64,000 nucleotides of DNA from Haloimpatiens sp. FM7315 (GCA_041861885.1 JBGVUE010000001.1:856001-920000), one strand, 5' to 3'; numbered from the stretch's first letter, positions 18,422 through 28,288 are shown. Translations and numbers: made by a program. Notes: generated by a model not told the origin, from the sequence alone.

Positions 18422-19183
18422 ATGACATTAGTAGAAATTAAGAATTTAAAAAAGATATATACTACAAGATTTGGAGGAGACAAGGTTGAAGCATTATCAG
18501 ATGTTTCATTTTCAGTAGAAAAAGGTGAATATATTGCAATTATGGGAGAGTCAGGTTCAGGTAAAACTACATTACTTAATATATTAGCATCTTTAGACAA
18601 ACCTACAAGTGGAGTAGTTTCGTTAGAAGGAAAAAATATTACTGGCATAAAAGAGAGTGAAATATCTGCTTTTCGTAGAAACCATTTAGGATATGTATTT
18701 CAAGATTTTAATTTACTTGATACATTCTCTTTAAAAGATAATATATTTTTACCATTAGTGTTATCAGGAAAGAAATATAAGGAAATGGAGATAAGATTAG
18801 ATCCTATTGCAAATAAGCTAGGAATAAAAGAAATATTAGAAAAATATCCTTATGAGGTTTCAGGAGGACAAAAGCAAAGGGCTGCAGTAGCAAGAGCGCT
18901 TATCACAAGTCCAAAATTAGTTCTTGCAGATGAACCAACGGGTTCATTAGATTCAAAATCATCTACAGAACTTTTAAATTTATTCTCGGATATAAATAAA
19001 TCAGGACAAACTATTATTATGGTTACTCATAGTACTATGGCTGCAAGCTATGCAAGTCGTGTAATATTTATAAGGGACGGAAAATTATTCAATCAAATTT
19101 ATCGTGGTTCAATGGAGAATCAAGAAATGTATCAAAAAATTTCAGATACGCTAACTCTTTTAACTACTAAAGGAGGTGTTTAA
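18422..19183 (+). CDS. BceA-type ABC transporter ATP-binding protein
   Basis: ATPase of a peptide-antibiotic detoxification transporter, about 253 residues from ATG 18422 (RBS GGAGGG). It has Walker A (GESGSGKTTLLN), Q-loop (VFQDFNLLDTFS), signature SGGQKQRAAVARAL, Walker B LVLADEPTGSLDS and H-loop IIMVTHS. The C-terminal extension (FNQIYRGSMENQEMYQKI) is typical of BceA proteins. The permease follows directly. Confidence 0.92.
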   Translation: MTLVEIKNLKKIYTTRFGGDKVEALSDVSFSVEKGEYIAIMGESGSGKTTLLNILASLDKPTSGVVSLEGKNITGIKESEISAFRRNHLGYVFQDFNLLDTFSLKDNIFLPLVLSGKKYKEMEIRLDPIANKLGIKEILEKYPYEVSGGQKQRAAVARALITSPKLVLADEPTGSLDSKSSTELLNLFSDINKSGQTIIMVTHSTMAASYASRVIFIRDGKLFNQIYRGSMENQEMYQKISDTLTLLTTKGGV

Positions 19184-19184
19184 G

Positions 19185-21167
19185 TTGAATGGTTTATTTT
19201 ATATCAAATTAGCCAAGACAAATTTAAAGAAAAATAGTAAAACCTATTTTCCATACATCTTAACTTGTATATGCTCAATTATTATGTTTTACGTGATGAA
19301 TTCTTTATCATTAAATAAAGGATTGAATAATATTAGAGGGAGAGATGGATTAATCACAATCTTAGGATTTGGAGATATAATCATTGCTATATTTTCTGTA
19401 ATATTTTTATTTTACACTAATAGTTTTCTAATAAAGAGAAGAAAAAAGGAAATAGGGCTTTATAATGTACTTGGAATGGAAAAGAAGCATATTGGAAAAA
19501 TTCTATCTATAGAAACATTAATAATAGCTTTTATTAGTTTGATTTTAGGTGTTTTAGGCGGAATTTTAATGGAAAAGTTATTATATTTAATACTACTAAA
19601 CTTATTAAAAATGAAAATAACTTTTTCATCTACAGTTTCGATATCCATGCCATCAATAGTAAGAACTATAGAATTATTTAGTGCCATTTTTATTGTTATT
19701 TTAATGGCGAATATTTTGCAAGTTAAGGTTACAAATCCTATTGAATTATTAAAAGGTGGTCAAAAAGGAGAAAAAGAACCAAAAACATCTTGGATATTAT
19801 CCATTTTAGGTGTTATAGAGTTAGCAGTTGGATATGGAATGGCTCTTACTATAGATTCACCATTAAATTCACTTGATGTATTTTTTATAGCTGTAATCTT
19901 AGTTATGGTAGGAACATACAGTACCTTTACAGCAGGAAGTATAGCATTTTTAAAGTTATTAAAGAAAAACAAGAGCTTTTTCTATAAGACAAAGAATTTT
20001 ATTTCAGTATCTGGTATGATTTACCGTATGAAACAAAATGCTGTGGGCCTGGCTAATATTTGTATCCTTAGTACAGCGGTATTAATAACAGTATCCACAA
20101 CAGCAGCACTATATTATGGACAAGAAAGCAGCTTGAAAATTGCTTATCCTTTAGATGCTGATATATCAATAGAAAATGTAACAGATGCAGAAAAGAATGA
20201 AGTAATAAATCTAGTACAAGAAGAGGCTAAAAAGAAAAATGTAACCTTAAAAAATAAAATACAGTATTATAACAAAAAATTACTGGTTGAGGGAGAGAAA
20301 AACTCATTTAAAACTCCCAAAATAAAGCAAGGTTTCTTTGAAAATATTACAGAAATAGAAGCTTATACATTAGAAGATTATAATAAGATGGAAAGCAAAA
20401 ATGTATCACTTAAAGAAAATGAAGTGCTTATTTTTTCAGTAGTTAAAGATTTTCAATATGATTCCATCATAATTAATGGGTTAGAATATAAAATAAAAGA
20501 TCAAGTTAACAAACTAAAAATAGTAAATAAAAATAAAAACAACATAAGGGATAAATATGTTGTTATCGTTAAGGATATGAAAACATTAAATGATATATGT
20601 AAAACAAATAAGGATGAAAAATCAAAAATGCTTGATTACAACATCTTCTTCGATATTAGCGGTGATAAAGAAAATATAATTCAGTTCAGTGATTCGTTAA
20701 AAAGTAGTATATGTACAGGTAAACATCATATTTTTAGGAGTATTTATACAAAAAGAGAAAACTTTTATGTAACAAATGGAGGTTTCATATTTATAGGAAG
20801 CTTCTTAGGATTATTGTTTACAATGGGGACGGTTCTTATAATTTACTATAAACAAATTACTGAAGGCTATGAGGATAGTGAGAGATTTAGAATAATGCAA
20901 AATGTGGGAATGAGCAAAGAAGAGGTTAAAAAGACTATTAATAAACAAGTGCTAATGGTATTTTTCCTTCCTCTAATAGTTTCAACAATCCACATCGCAG
21001 TTGCTTTCAAAGTAGTATCAAAGCTTTTAGCCTTATTTGGTTTATTTGATGTAACTACACTCATAATTGCTGTAGCTGTGGCAGTTTTAGTATTTTCAGT
21101 ATTGTACACAGTAGTTTATGCATTAACAGCTAATACCTATTATAAAATTTTACAACAAGAAAATTAG
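19185..21167 (+). CDS. BceB-type ABC transporter permease
   Basis: Ten-helix permease of about 660 residues, start TTG 19185 eight bases after AGGAGG. It has the BceB layout: one helix, FtsX-like triple, two more helices, a large extracellular domain of about 200 residues (roughly 310-510) between helices seven and eight, and a C-terminal FtsX triple. Family blocks include RRKKEIGLYNVLGMEKKHIG and SERFRIMQNVGMSKEEVKK. It works with the preceding ATPase and the BceS-type kinase in a flux-sensing resistance module, probably against bacitracin or lantibiotics. Confidence 0.92.
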   Translation: MNGLFYIKLAKTNLKKNSKTYFPYILTCICSIIMFYVMNSLSLNKGLNNIRGRDGLITILGFGDIIIAIFSVIFLFYTNSFLIKRRKKEIGLYNVLGMEKKHIGKILSIETLIIAFISLILGVLGGILMEKLLYLILLNLLKMKITFSSTVSISMPSIVRTIELFSAIFIVILMANILQVKVTNPIELLKGGQKGEKEPKTSWILSILGVIELAVGYGMALTIDSPLNSLDVFFIAVILVMVGTYSTFTAGSIAFLKLLKKNKSFFYKTKNFISVSGMIYRMKQNAVGLANICILSTAVLITVSTTAALYYGQESSLKIAYPLDADISIENVTDAEKNEVINLVQEEAKKKNVTLKNKIQYYNKKLLVEGEKNSFKTPKIKQGFFENITEIEAYTLEDYNKMESKNVSLKENEVLIFSVVKDFQYDSIIINGLEYKIKDQVNKLKIVNKNKNNIRDKYVVIVKDMKTLNDICKTNKDEKSKMLDYNIFFDISGDKENIIQFSDSLKSSICTGKHHIFRSIYTKRENFYVTNGGFIFIGSFLGLLFTMGTVLIIYYKQITEGYEDSERFRIMQNVGMSKEEVKKTINKQVLMVFFLPLIVSTIHIAVAFKVVSKLLALFGLFDVTTLIIAVAVAVLVFSVLYTVVYALTANTYYKILQQEN

Positions 21168-21286
21168 ATGTAGTTAACTTTAATTTAACAGAAGCACTAG
21201 CTAAATTAAATTTAAAATAATAAAAATAAAAGTTGAAATAAACTGAACTGCCCCCTGTCAAGTAGACAGGAGAAATAATAAAAAAA

Positions 21287-22177
21287 TTATGCTACTAAGG
21301 TATGGTTCCTATATTCAAGCGGAGCCATGCCTTTCAGCTTTTTGTATTCTTTTTGTATTATAAAATTTTATATATTCATCTATAGCTTTTTCAAGATCTT
21401 CATAAGTATAAAACTTTTCTAAGTAATACATTTCAGATTTTAATATTCCCCAAAAACCTTCCATAGGTCCATTATCAATACATCTACCAACTCTAGACAT
21501 ACTTTGTTTTGCATTAATTGCATCTAATTTAACTTTAAAACTCTTACTTGTGTATTGAAATCCGCGACCACTATGAAATAGTGGCGTTGCCGTCGGATTA
21601 GTTATAATAGCTTTATCTAACGTATCAAAAACTAATTTATTATTATTAGAAGTTCCTAATACATACGAAATAATGCTATTGTCTCCAAGATCCAAAATTG
21701 CACTTAAATATGCTTTTGTTCCATTAGTTAATTTGAATTCTGTAACATCAGTTAACCATTTTTCGTTAATCTTTTCAGTTGTAAATTCTCTAGCTAATAA
21801 ATTTTCAGCAGTTATTTGAGGTGTGCTATAAACATATCTTTTTCTCTTCTTGCGAATTATAGAAGATATATTAATAGATTTCATTAGCCTATAAATACGT
21901 TTGTGATTGTAACTAGATTTTAAAGTCTTATTTAAGTTCAAAGTTATTCTTCTATAGCCATAGATACCTTTTACTTCTGTATATATTTTAATGATTTCAT
22001 TCAAAATCTGTTTATTTTCGATATCTCTTTGTGTCTCTTTTCTATTTAACCATTTATAATAAGAAGATCTACAAATCTTTGCGCAGTTGCATAATTGTGA
22101 TATTGAATATCCCGATTTGTTAAGTTCCATGATTGCTATATATTTATCTACCTCCTTTGGATTTCTTCTAACTTTTT
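21287..22177 (-). pseudogene. IS3-family transposase OrfB (catalytic Asp to Gly, C-terminal frameshift)
   Basis: DDE transposase domain, translated by a -1 shift from orfA. First Asp in KWLTDVTEFKL, Glu in GPMEGFWGILKSEMYY. The second Asp block, normally FHSDRGFQYT, reads FHSGRGFQYT. The C-terminus breaks at five T's (21339-21343); restoring the frame gives KLKGMAPLEYRN and a stop at 21287. Loss of a metal-binding Asp should abolish catalysis. Confidence 0.85.
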
Positions 22178-22828
22178 TAAGAAATCATTCTCCATTTTTA
22201 AACGTCTATTCTCAGCTTCTAGAAGCTTTAATTGTGTAGCAATTTTTTCTGATTCACTTAATTCTTCGATGTTTTTATGTTTACCGCGTCTATCGACTAG
22301 CGTATTATATCCACCTTGCTTATATTTATTAATCCAAGTATATACTTGTTGATAAGAAACATTATATTTATTAGCAGTTAATTTATAATCGTTAGCGTTA
22401 GCAATACAAAATGCAACTATTTCAATTCTTTCTTCGTATGTAGTTTTTCTTCCGTTAGTCATAATCCGATCTCCTTTGTTATTATGAGATTTATATGTTT
22501 TATGACATTTATTATACTTGTTTAACCACTTTCTGAGAACACTCTTATTAGAAATACTATATTTTAAACATATATCTGCTAATGAACCAATTCCATTAAT
22601 GTAATCTTTAACTGCACTAAGCTTAAGGTCAGAATTATAATATGAATTCTTCTCAGTAGTTCTTAATCCTTTTGGGTCGGAGATTTTATATTTACGTATC
22701 CATTCTTGGATGCTGCTTCTATTTAATCCCAGTTCTTTGGCTATACGCTTCTGAGAGATATTTCCCTTTAAATATTCTTCTACAAATTTAATTTTAATTT
22801 CATATGATATCTTTGTTTTTCTTGCCAT
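22148..22828 (-). CDS. IS3-family OrfA with two HTH segments
   Basis: DNA-binding protein of 226 residues. It has two helix-turn-helix repeats (KRIAKELGLNRSSIQEWIRKY; YNVSYQQVYTWINKY) and a C-terminal leucine-zipper-like helix (LLEAENRRLKMENDFLKKLEE). The heptamer A AAA AAG at 22178-22172, in the orfA frame, is the classical -1 slippery site leading into orfB. Confidence 0.85.
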   Translation of the reverse strand: MARKTKISYEIKIKFVEEYLKGNISQKRIAKELGLNRSSIQEWIRKYKISDPKGLRTTEKNSYYNSDLKLSAVKDYINGIGSLADICLKYSISNKSVLRKWLNKYNKCHKTYKSHNNKGDRIMTNGRKTTYEERIEIVAFCIANANDYKLTANKYNVSYQQVYTWINKYKQGGYNTLVDRRGKHKNIEELSESEKIATQLKLLEAENRRLKMENDFLKKLEEIQRR

Positions 22829-23032
22829 AAAAAAGTACTCCCTCTATAGTAATAACAGTTTTATTATTTAAACTGTCTTCTATAAAGGGAGCATATCATA
22901 TTTTAGTAAGGTGGGTGCATTTTGTAGGTGGGGGTGTGCACTTTTTAGTGATATCAACATTTAAAAAATTTTTGATAATACTAATAAATACAATTATAAT
23001 AATAGTAATCACCATAAAGAGAGGGTGTTAAT

Positions 23033-23158
23033 TTGAAGTTTAGTCTTTATGGGATAAGCGAAGAATTACTTGATAAATTAAGTTTTGAAAGTAAGCTTGC
23101 CAAAAATTTAAAGAATACTACAAGAAATTTGAAGTGTAGATTATTTTTATTAGACTAA
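23033..23158 (+). CDS. Small ORF, 41 residues, unknown
   Basis: TTG start behind GAGAGGG, reading MKFSLYGISEELLDKL and ending RLFLLD, just before the BcrR-like gene. Nothing recognised; it may be a remnant of a larger gene cut by the IS on its left. Confidence 0.3.
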   Translation: MKFSLYGISEELLDKLSFESKLAKNLKNTTRNLKCRLFLLD

Positions 23159-23176
23159 GAAGGGAGGAAGGACTTT

Positions 23177-23791
23177 TTGGAATTTAATGAAAAGTTGCAA
23201 CAGCTTAGAGGGAAGAAAAATTTAACCCAGGAGCAACTTGCGGAGCAATTATATGTATCAAGAACAGCAATTTCAAAATGGGAAAGTGGCAAAGGATATC
23301 CTAATATTGAATCATTGAAAGGTATTTCTAAATTTTTTTCTGTTTCAATAGATGAACTATTATCCGGGGATGAACTAATAAGTCTTGCTCAAACAGAAAA
23401 TAGCTCAAACATTAAAAAGATTTATGGTTTTCTTATTGGGGTATTGGATGCAATGGCGATTGCATTTATTCTTCTACCGTTATATGGAAAAACAGAGGGA
23501 GGATATATTTATTCCGTCAATTTACTTTCATTCACTGAAACAACAACAATAAATATTATCATCTACTGGTTTTTATTCATTGTGATGATTATGGTTGGTA
23601 TTTCTGAACTTATAGTTACCCATTTTGATAAAGAGTTATGGTATGGTTTTGCTACAAAATGTTCTGTTGTTTTAGGTATTGTGGCTATCTGCTTTTTTGC
23701 AGTAGCAAGAGAACCATATGTAACGATGCTCTTATTTTTACTTTTTGTAATGAAGATATTTATAATTATGAAGCGAGCTAAACTTAGATAA
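23177..23791 (+). CDS. bcrR: BcrR-like membrane-bound XRE regulator
   Basis: Protein of 204 residues: an N-terminal XRE helix-turn-helix (LTQEQLAEQLYVSRTAISKW) and four membrane helices. This domain order and length match the one-component bacitracin sensor BcrR of enterococci (established family). The start is TTG 23177 behind GGGAGGAAGG. It directly precedes an ABC ATPase, ABC permease and UppP gene, the bcrABD order. Base composition is less AT-rich than the neighbours, which suggests transfer. Confidence 0.8.
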   Translation: MEFNEKLQQLRGKKNLTQEQLAEQLYVSRTAISKWESGKGYPNIESLKGISKFFSVSIDELLSGDELISLAQTENSSNIKKIYGFLIGVLDAMAIAFILLPLYGKTEGGYIYSVNLLSFTETTTINIIIYWFLFIVMIMVGISELIVTHFDKELWYGFATKCSVVLGIVAICFFAVAREPYVTMLLFLLFVMKIFIIMKRAKLR

Positions 23792-23817
23792 AAAATCTTA
23801 TAAATCCTTGAAAACAG

Positions 23818-23848
23818 GGCTCTGACACGAAAAGTGTCGGGGCTTTTT
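23818..23848 (+). promoter_or_regulatory. GACA-N7-TGTC hairpin: candidate BcrR site or terminator
   Basis: GACACGAAAAGTGTC lies within a 10-bp stem followed by six T's. The core fits GACA-N7-TGTC, which I recall as the BcrR half-site pair in Enterococcus bcrA promoters. The T-tract equally fits a terminator after bcrR. Both roles are possible; only one copy is clear here. Confidence 0.5.
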
Positions 23849-23941
23849 TCTATTGTGACGGTAGGTTTCTTGGCTTCTGTTGTATTAGGATAGATAATAA
23901 GGTTGTGGTCAACACAGAAATTATAAGAAAGGAAAATGTAT

Positions 23942-24859
23942 ATGGAAAATATTATTGAAACAGAAAATCTTACTAAACAATATGGAACTACAACAGTTGT
24001 TGATAACATCAATCTTCATGTTCCAAAAGGAAAAATTTACGGCTTGCTTGGTAGAAATGGGGCTGGAAAAACGACTGCTATGAAAATGATGTTACAGCTT
24101 GTTTATCCAACAGGAGGAATAATTAGGCTATTTGGTAAAAGTTATAAAGAACATATTCATACTCTTTATAGGAAAGTAGGCTCTATTATTGAAACGCCGG
24201 GTTTCTATAATAATTTGACAGGATATGAAAATCTGCAAATAATCGCTAAACTACGAGGACAGCTTAGTAAAAATTCGGTACAGGATGCATTACGTAGTGT
24301 GGGATTAGATAAGGAAACAAGTAAAGTGTTTGCTGACTATTCATTGGGAATGAAACAGCGACTTGGCATTGCAGCAGCAATAATGCACGAGCCAGAACTA
24401 TTGATACTTGACGAACCGATAAACGGACTTGATCCTATTGGTATCTCTGAAATTCGTTCATTCCTGTCTGAATTAAGTCATAGCAAAGGTACTACTATTT
24501 TTATTTCAAGCCATGTTTTAAGTGAGATTGAACAAATTGCAGATATTATTGGTGTTATGCATGAGGGCCGCTTGATAGAGGAGGTTAACATGTCAGAGCT
24601 TCACAAGCGCAATCGCAGATATATTGAATTTGATTTGTCTGATGGGGAAACAGCCGCAAAAATATTAGAAAATCAATATCAGATTACAGACTATTCTATA
24701 CAGGGCAATACAATAAAAGTTTTTGATTTCACTTGCAACTCTGGGGAAATCAACAAAGCATTTGTTGAGAACGGGCTGCTTGTAACAAAGATAAATGCAG
24801 CTGAGGAAAATTTAGAAGATTATTTTTCCAGATTGATTGGAGGTGGCAGCATTGCTTAA
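23942..24859 (+). CDS. bcrA: Bacitracin/lantibiotic-type ABC transporter ATP-binding protein
   Basis: ATPase of about 305 residues from ATG 23942. Walker A is [14 protein letters not shown], signature [14 protein letters not shown], Walker [15 protein letters not shown]-loop [11 protein letters not shown]. The DEPINGLDP form and the C-terminal domain ([11 protein letters not shown]) are typical of the BcrA/LanF group. It overlaps the permease gene by 8 bases. It is predicted to export bacitracin or remove it from the membrane. Confidence 0.85.
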   Translation: MENIIETENLTKQYGTTTVVDNINLHVPKGKIYGLLGRNGAGKTTAMKMMLQLVYPTGGIIRLFGKSYKEHIHTLYRKVGSIIETPGFYNNLTGYENLQIIAKLRGQLSKNSVQDALRSVGLDKETSKVFADYSLGMKQRLGIAAAIMHEPELLILDEPINGLDPIGISEIRSFLSELSHSKGTTIFISSHVLSEIEQIADIIGVMHEGRLIEEVNMSELHKRNRRYIEFDLSDGETAAKILENQYQITDYSIQGNTIKVFDFTCNSGEINKAFVENGLLVTKINAAEENLEDYFSRLIGGGSIA

Positions 24860-25601
24860 GCTTATTTACTGCGAATTATTAAAACTAAAGCATTCAAAAA
24901 TGCTGCTTATCAGTATCTTGGGGGTTATGGCTACTCCATTTATGATGCTTATAGAATCCCTGCAAACTCACTTTGCACACCCAGAGCGTGTTTTCACATT
25001 GGCTAACGTTTATGATAACAGTTTGCTGTATATTATGCTCTTAACCAATATGATGATTTATGTGGTAATCACCGCCTATTTGTTCAGCCGTGAGTATACA
25101 GAACATACGTTAAAAACTATTTTACCAATACCGATTTCAAGGAGAAAATTACTGTATAGCAAATTTTGCACCCTGTTTCTTTGGATTATTATGCTCACAC
25201 TTGTAACATGGGTAGGTATCCTAGCTTTATCAGGAATATATCATGTTGTTTTTGGCATGAAGGGATACAACTTGTTTGTTGCTATCAAATGGTTATTTAA
25301 GTTTATACTTGGGAGTATCCTCATGTTTTTAACAGTTTCCCCGTTTGCTTATATAGCTCAAAAAACAAAAGGGTTTGTAGCACCAGTGATTGCATCGGCG
25401 GTTATTGTTATGGGAAGCGCAGCACTCTGTAATCAAGACTTCGGAGCATTATATCCATGGACAGCTACATTTTTTCTGATTAAGGGCAGAATGCAGGGTG
25501 CAGGATATCCAGTTCCTTTAGCGATAGGAGTCATTGCTATTGTATCTGCTGTTGGTTTTTTGATGACATTTAATTACTTCAAAAAGGAGGATTTGAAATA
25601 A
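24852..25601 (+). CDS. bcrB: BcrB-type ABC permease
   Basis: About 249 residues with six membrane helices, starting at TTG 24852 seven bases after GGAGGTGG. The N-terminal [19 protein letters not shown] and the later [26 protein letters not shown] are typical ABC-2 permease blocks. It is coupled to both neighbours (8-base overlap upstream, TAATG overlap downstream). Confidence 0.82.
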   Translation: MLKLIYCELLKLKHSKMLLISILGVMATPFMMLIESLQTHFAHPERVFTLANVYDNSLLYIMLLTNMMIYVVITAYLFSREYTEHTLKTILPIPISRRKLLYSKFCTLFLWIIMLTLVTWVGILALSGIYHVVFGMKGYNLFVAIKWLFKFILGSILMFLTVSPFAYIAQKTKGFVAPVIASAVIVMGSAALCNQDFGALYPWTATFFLIKGRMQGAGYPVPLAIGVIAIVSAVGFLMTFNYFKKEDLK

Positions 25602-26437
25602 TGATACTTGATTTTATGGAAATTTTGAAAGTTATATTTTTTGGCATTGTAGAGGGAATTACGGAATGGTTGCCTATCAGTAGTACTGGGCATATGCTTC
25701 TTGTGGACGAGTTTATAACTCTCAATATGAGCGAAGCATTTAAGGAAATGTTTTTGGTTGTCATACAGCTTGGAGCAATCCTTGCTGTAGTCATTATGTT
25801 TTGGAATAAGATGTTTCCATTTCAATTTGGTGACAAAACGAAGCCAATCATCAAAAAAAGTACCTTTTCGCTTTGGTTTAAAGTTGTGGTTGCCTGTATT
25901 CCAGGAGCAGTTATAACGCTCCTGTTTGATGATTATATAGAAGCTCATTTACAAACACCTGTGGTAATTGGAACAGCTCTAATTTTCTATGGTGTAGCTT
26001 TTATCATAATTGAGATGTGGAATAAAAAACGTCTACCAATTATTACAAAGTTAGATGATATTAACTATCAAACTGCTTTTTTGATTGGTATATTTCAGGT
26101 GCTTTCCATTATTCCTGGCACTTCACGATCAGGTGCTACAATTATAGGTGCGTTGTTGATTGGTGTATCAAGAGTTGCGGCAGCGGAATTTACATTTTTT
26201 CTTGCGGTTCCGGTTATGTTTGGTTTAAGTGCTATTAAAATATTGAAATTCGGCTTTTCCTTTACGAGCACAGAATTACTTATTTTAGGAATAGGTATGG
26301 CGGTGGCATTTACGGTATCTATTCTAGTTATAAAGTTTCTTATGGGTTATATTAAAAAACATGATTTCAAGGCATTTGGTTGGTATCGAATTGTGCTTGG
26401 AGCAATTGTTATCCTATACTTCACAGTTATGTCTTGA
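25601..26437 (+). CDS. uppP: Undecaprenyl-diphosphatase (UppP/BacA, BcrD-type)
   Basis: Membrane phosphatase that recycles undecaprenyl pyrophosphate, the bacitracin target. The 278 residues carry the two family motifs: [20 protein letters not shown] with the catalytic Glu/Ser region, and [21 protein letters not shown]. The last gene of the bcr operon, it starts within the permease stop (TAATG). It provides resistance by target turnover, complementing the exporter. Confidence 0.95.
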   Translation: MILDFMEILKVIFFGIVEGITEWLPISSTGHMLLVDEFITLNMSEAFKEMFLVVIQLGAILAVVIMFWNKMFPFQFGDKTKPIIKKSTFSLWFKVVVACIPGAVITLLFDDYIEAHLQTPVVIGTALIFYGVAFIIIEMWNKKRLPIITKLDDINYQTAFLIGIFQVLSIIPGTSRSGATIIGALLIGVSRVAAAEFTFFLAVPVMFGLSAIKILKFGFSFTSTELLILGIGMAVAFTVSILVIKFLMGYIKKHDFKAFGWYRIVLGAIVILYFTVMS

Positions 26438-26467
26438 AACAAATTCAGAAGTATTTCAAAATAATTA

Positions 26468-26513
26468 TTTACAAATATACTTATATGAAATTCGATATAA
26501 GTATATTTGTAAA
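26468..26513 (+). promoter_or_regulatory. 19-bp inverted repeat, operator of the AbiE operon
   Basis: Arms 26468-26486 and 26495-26513 are exact complements (core ACAAATATACTTATAT) with an 8-base spacer. It ends at the ribosome binding site of the AbiEi gene. AbiEi antitoxins are known to repress their own promoter by binding inverted repeats. Confidence 0.75.
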
Positions 26514-26524
26514 GGATGATGAGA

Positions 26525-27118
26525 ATGGATTATATAAAAAAATTAGAAGATTTGATTAAGGAAAACAATGGAACGATAGTAACATCCGATTTAGATAAAT
26601 TTAATATTCCTAGGATATACTTAACAAAGTTAATGGATATGGGAAAAATAGAAAGAGTTAAAAGAGGAGTATATGTTGCAGTTGGTGAGATAGAGGATGA
26701 AATGTTTTATATGCAAACAAAGTATTCAAAGCTTATCTATTCACATGAAACAGCTTTATTTATTCATGAGCTTACTGATAGAACTCCATTTGAGTATTCT
26801 GTTACTGTGCCAAGTGGTTATAAAGCTCCTCAAAATGTTAGTGATAATAATAAAATTTACTACATAAAAAGAGAATTACATCTATTAGGGGTTGTTACAG
26901 CTAAGACTTCTTTTGGAAATGAAATCAAAGTATATGATGTTGAAAGAACTATTTGTGATATTTTAAGGAGCAGAGAAAGAATAGATATTCAAATAGTTAC
27001 TCAAGCTTTAAAGGATTACGTTAGGTTAAAAACTACTGACTTTAATAAGCTTTCTGAATATGCAAAAGTGTTTAGGGTTAATGAGATACTTAGAAAATAT
27101 ATGGAGGTGCTTCTATGA
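26525..27118 (+). CDS. abiEi: AbiEi antitoxin (type IV toxin-antitoxin)
   Basis: About 197 residues. The N-terminal winged helix (IVTSDLDKFNIPRIYLTKLMD) is followed by the AbiEi core (VKRGVYVAVGE, YSHETALFIHELTDR, YDVERTICDILR). It starts at ATG 26525 behind AAAGG; two in-frame ATGs lie just upstream. The ATGA overlap with the toxin gene shows coupling. The family neutralises AbiEii without direct binding and represses the operon. Confidence 0.9.
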   Translation: MDYIKKLEDLIKENNGTIVTSDLDKFNIPRIYLTKLMDMGKIERVKRGVYVAVGEIEDEMFYMQTKYSKLIYSHETALFIHELTDRTPFEYSVTVPSGYKAPQNVSDNNKIYYIKRELHLLGVVTAKTSFGNEIKVYDVERTICDILRSRERIDIQIVTQALKDYVRLKTTDFNKLSEYAKVFRVNEILRKYMEVLL

Positions 27119-27948
27119 GTAGTATTGCAATGAGCTTAAAAGCTAAAATAAAGAATCTTGCCAAAAGTAAAGATATGTCAGCACAAGTTATTTTACAAAA
27201 CTATATGTTTGAGAGATTTTTAGAGCGTATATCAAAATCACAATATAAAAATAAATTCATATTAAAAGGTGGTATGCTTATAGCTGCAATGGTTGGGATA
27301 GATAATCGTTCAACAATGGATATGGATGCAACTATAAAGGGATATCCTTTAAACGAGGAAGCTTTAAGCCAAGCAATAAAAGAAATTTGTGAAATTAATG
27401 TGGGTGATGATGTAATATTTTCATTTGTAAAAGTAGAAGCAATTAGAGAAGACGATGATTACGGTGGCTTTAGAGTAAGCATCAAGTCAATGTTAGATAC
27501 AATTATAACTCCTATGCAGATAGGTATTACAACAGGGGATGCCATAACCCCTAAAGAAATTTTATATAGTCTTAAAAAGATTTTTGAAGAGAGTACTATT
27601 GATATTTGGGCGTATAACATTGAAAGTGTTTTGGCTGAGAAATATGAAACTATATTAAGGCGTGGCGAATTTAACACAAGACCAAGAGATTTTTATGATG
27701 TTTATATTTTAACAAAAAGTCAAGATTTTGATAGAAATTTATTTCATGAGGCACTTTTAAAAACAGCAGAGCATAGAGGTACACAGCATATATTTGATGG
27801 GATAAATAAAAGAATAGCTACAATTGGAAATAGTAAAGAACTTAAAAATTTATGGAGTAAATATAGGAAAAACTATAATTATGCTAAGGATATTTCATAT
27901 GAAGAAATTTTAGCTGTTTTAGATGATTTAATGATACCTATTAAATAA
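27115..27948 (+). CDS. abiEii: AbiEii nucleotidyltransferase toxin
   Basis: Protein of 277 residues with the nucleotidyltransferase core FILKGGMLIAAMVG and RSTMDMDATIKG (GG...DxD-type), then GFRVSIKSMLD and RPRDFYDVYIL. The family inhibits growth by transferring nucleotides and causes abortive phage infection. It overlaps AbiEi by four bases, and all motifs are intact. Confidence 0.92.
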   Translation: MSSIAMSLKAKIKNLAKSKDMSAQVILQNYMFERFLERISKSQYKNKFILKGGMLIAAMVGIDNRSTMDMDATIKGYPLNEEALSQAIKEICEINVGDDVIFSFVKVEAIREDDDYGGFRVSIKSMLDTIITPMQIGITTGDAITPKEILYSLKKIFEESTIDIWAYNIESVLAEKYETILRRGEFNTRPRDFYDVYILTKSQDFDRNLFHEALLKTAEHRGTQHIFDGINKRIATIGNSKELKNLWSKYRKNYNYAKDISYEEILAVLDDLMIPIK

Positions 27949-28045
27949 TAATGACTGTAAAAATGTAGAGGTTAACAAGTATATGGTAGATTTATACAAT
28001 TAATTTATAAATGAAGTAGAGCCATTGATAAAAAAATCGGTGGCT

Positions 28046-28288
28046 TTAAAATTTATTCTGCTTTTTTCTTCTTTTATTTCTAGCTGATTTTCTAGCATTT
28101 CTAATATCTTGACATTCCTTGGTAGAACAGTATTTTTGCCTATTACCATTTTTTACACCTATTTTTCCACAAGCTTCACATACAAAGAGTGCTTTTTTAG
28201 TGTCTGTATCATCCATATTAGGGGCATTGGTTGCTATCCACCTTATTAAGGAATATGTTGCAATATCAAATACTGAGTCAAGTTTTGG
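28046..28288 (-). pseudogene. C-terminal remnant of a zinc-finger protein
   Basis: Open stretch of about 80 codons with no good start at its beginning: ATYSLIRWIATNAPN, then a Cys4 finger (CEACGKIG, YCSTKECQ) and a basic tail (RNARKSARNKRRKKQ). It resembles the C-terminal CGNR/RQKYCS-type fingers of larger regulators. An internal ATG at 28216 would leave 56 residues. Most likely a truncated relic. Confidence 0.5.

Larger units (their letters stand above)
21249..22893 (-). mobile_element. IS3-family (IS150-like) insertion sequence
   Basis: Two transposase frames bounded by imperfect terminal repeats: TGCCCCCTGTCAAGTAGACA at the left and TGCTCCCTTTATAGAAGACA (complement of the right end); with the next base, 16 of 21 positions match. 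The immediate flanks do not show a clear target duplication. It separates the BceAB operon from the bcr cluster. An active-site change in OrfB suggests it is now immobile without help. Confidence 0.85.

Noticed and set aside
22905..22950. Two G-rich, GTGGGTGCA-like segments beside the IS, similar to GGTGTGCAC at 15001
   Set aside because: Similarity is short and degenerate; I could not define a repeat or an IS end.
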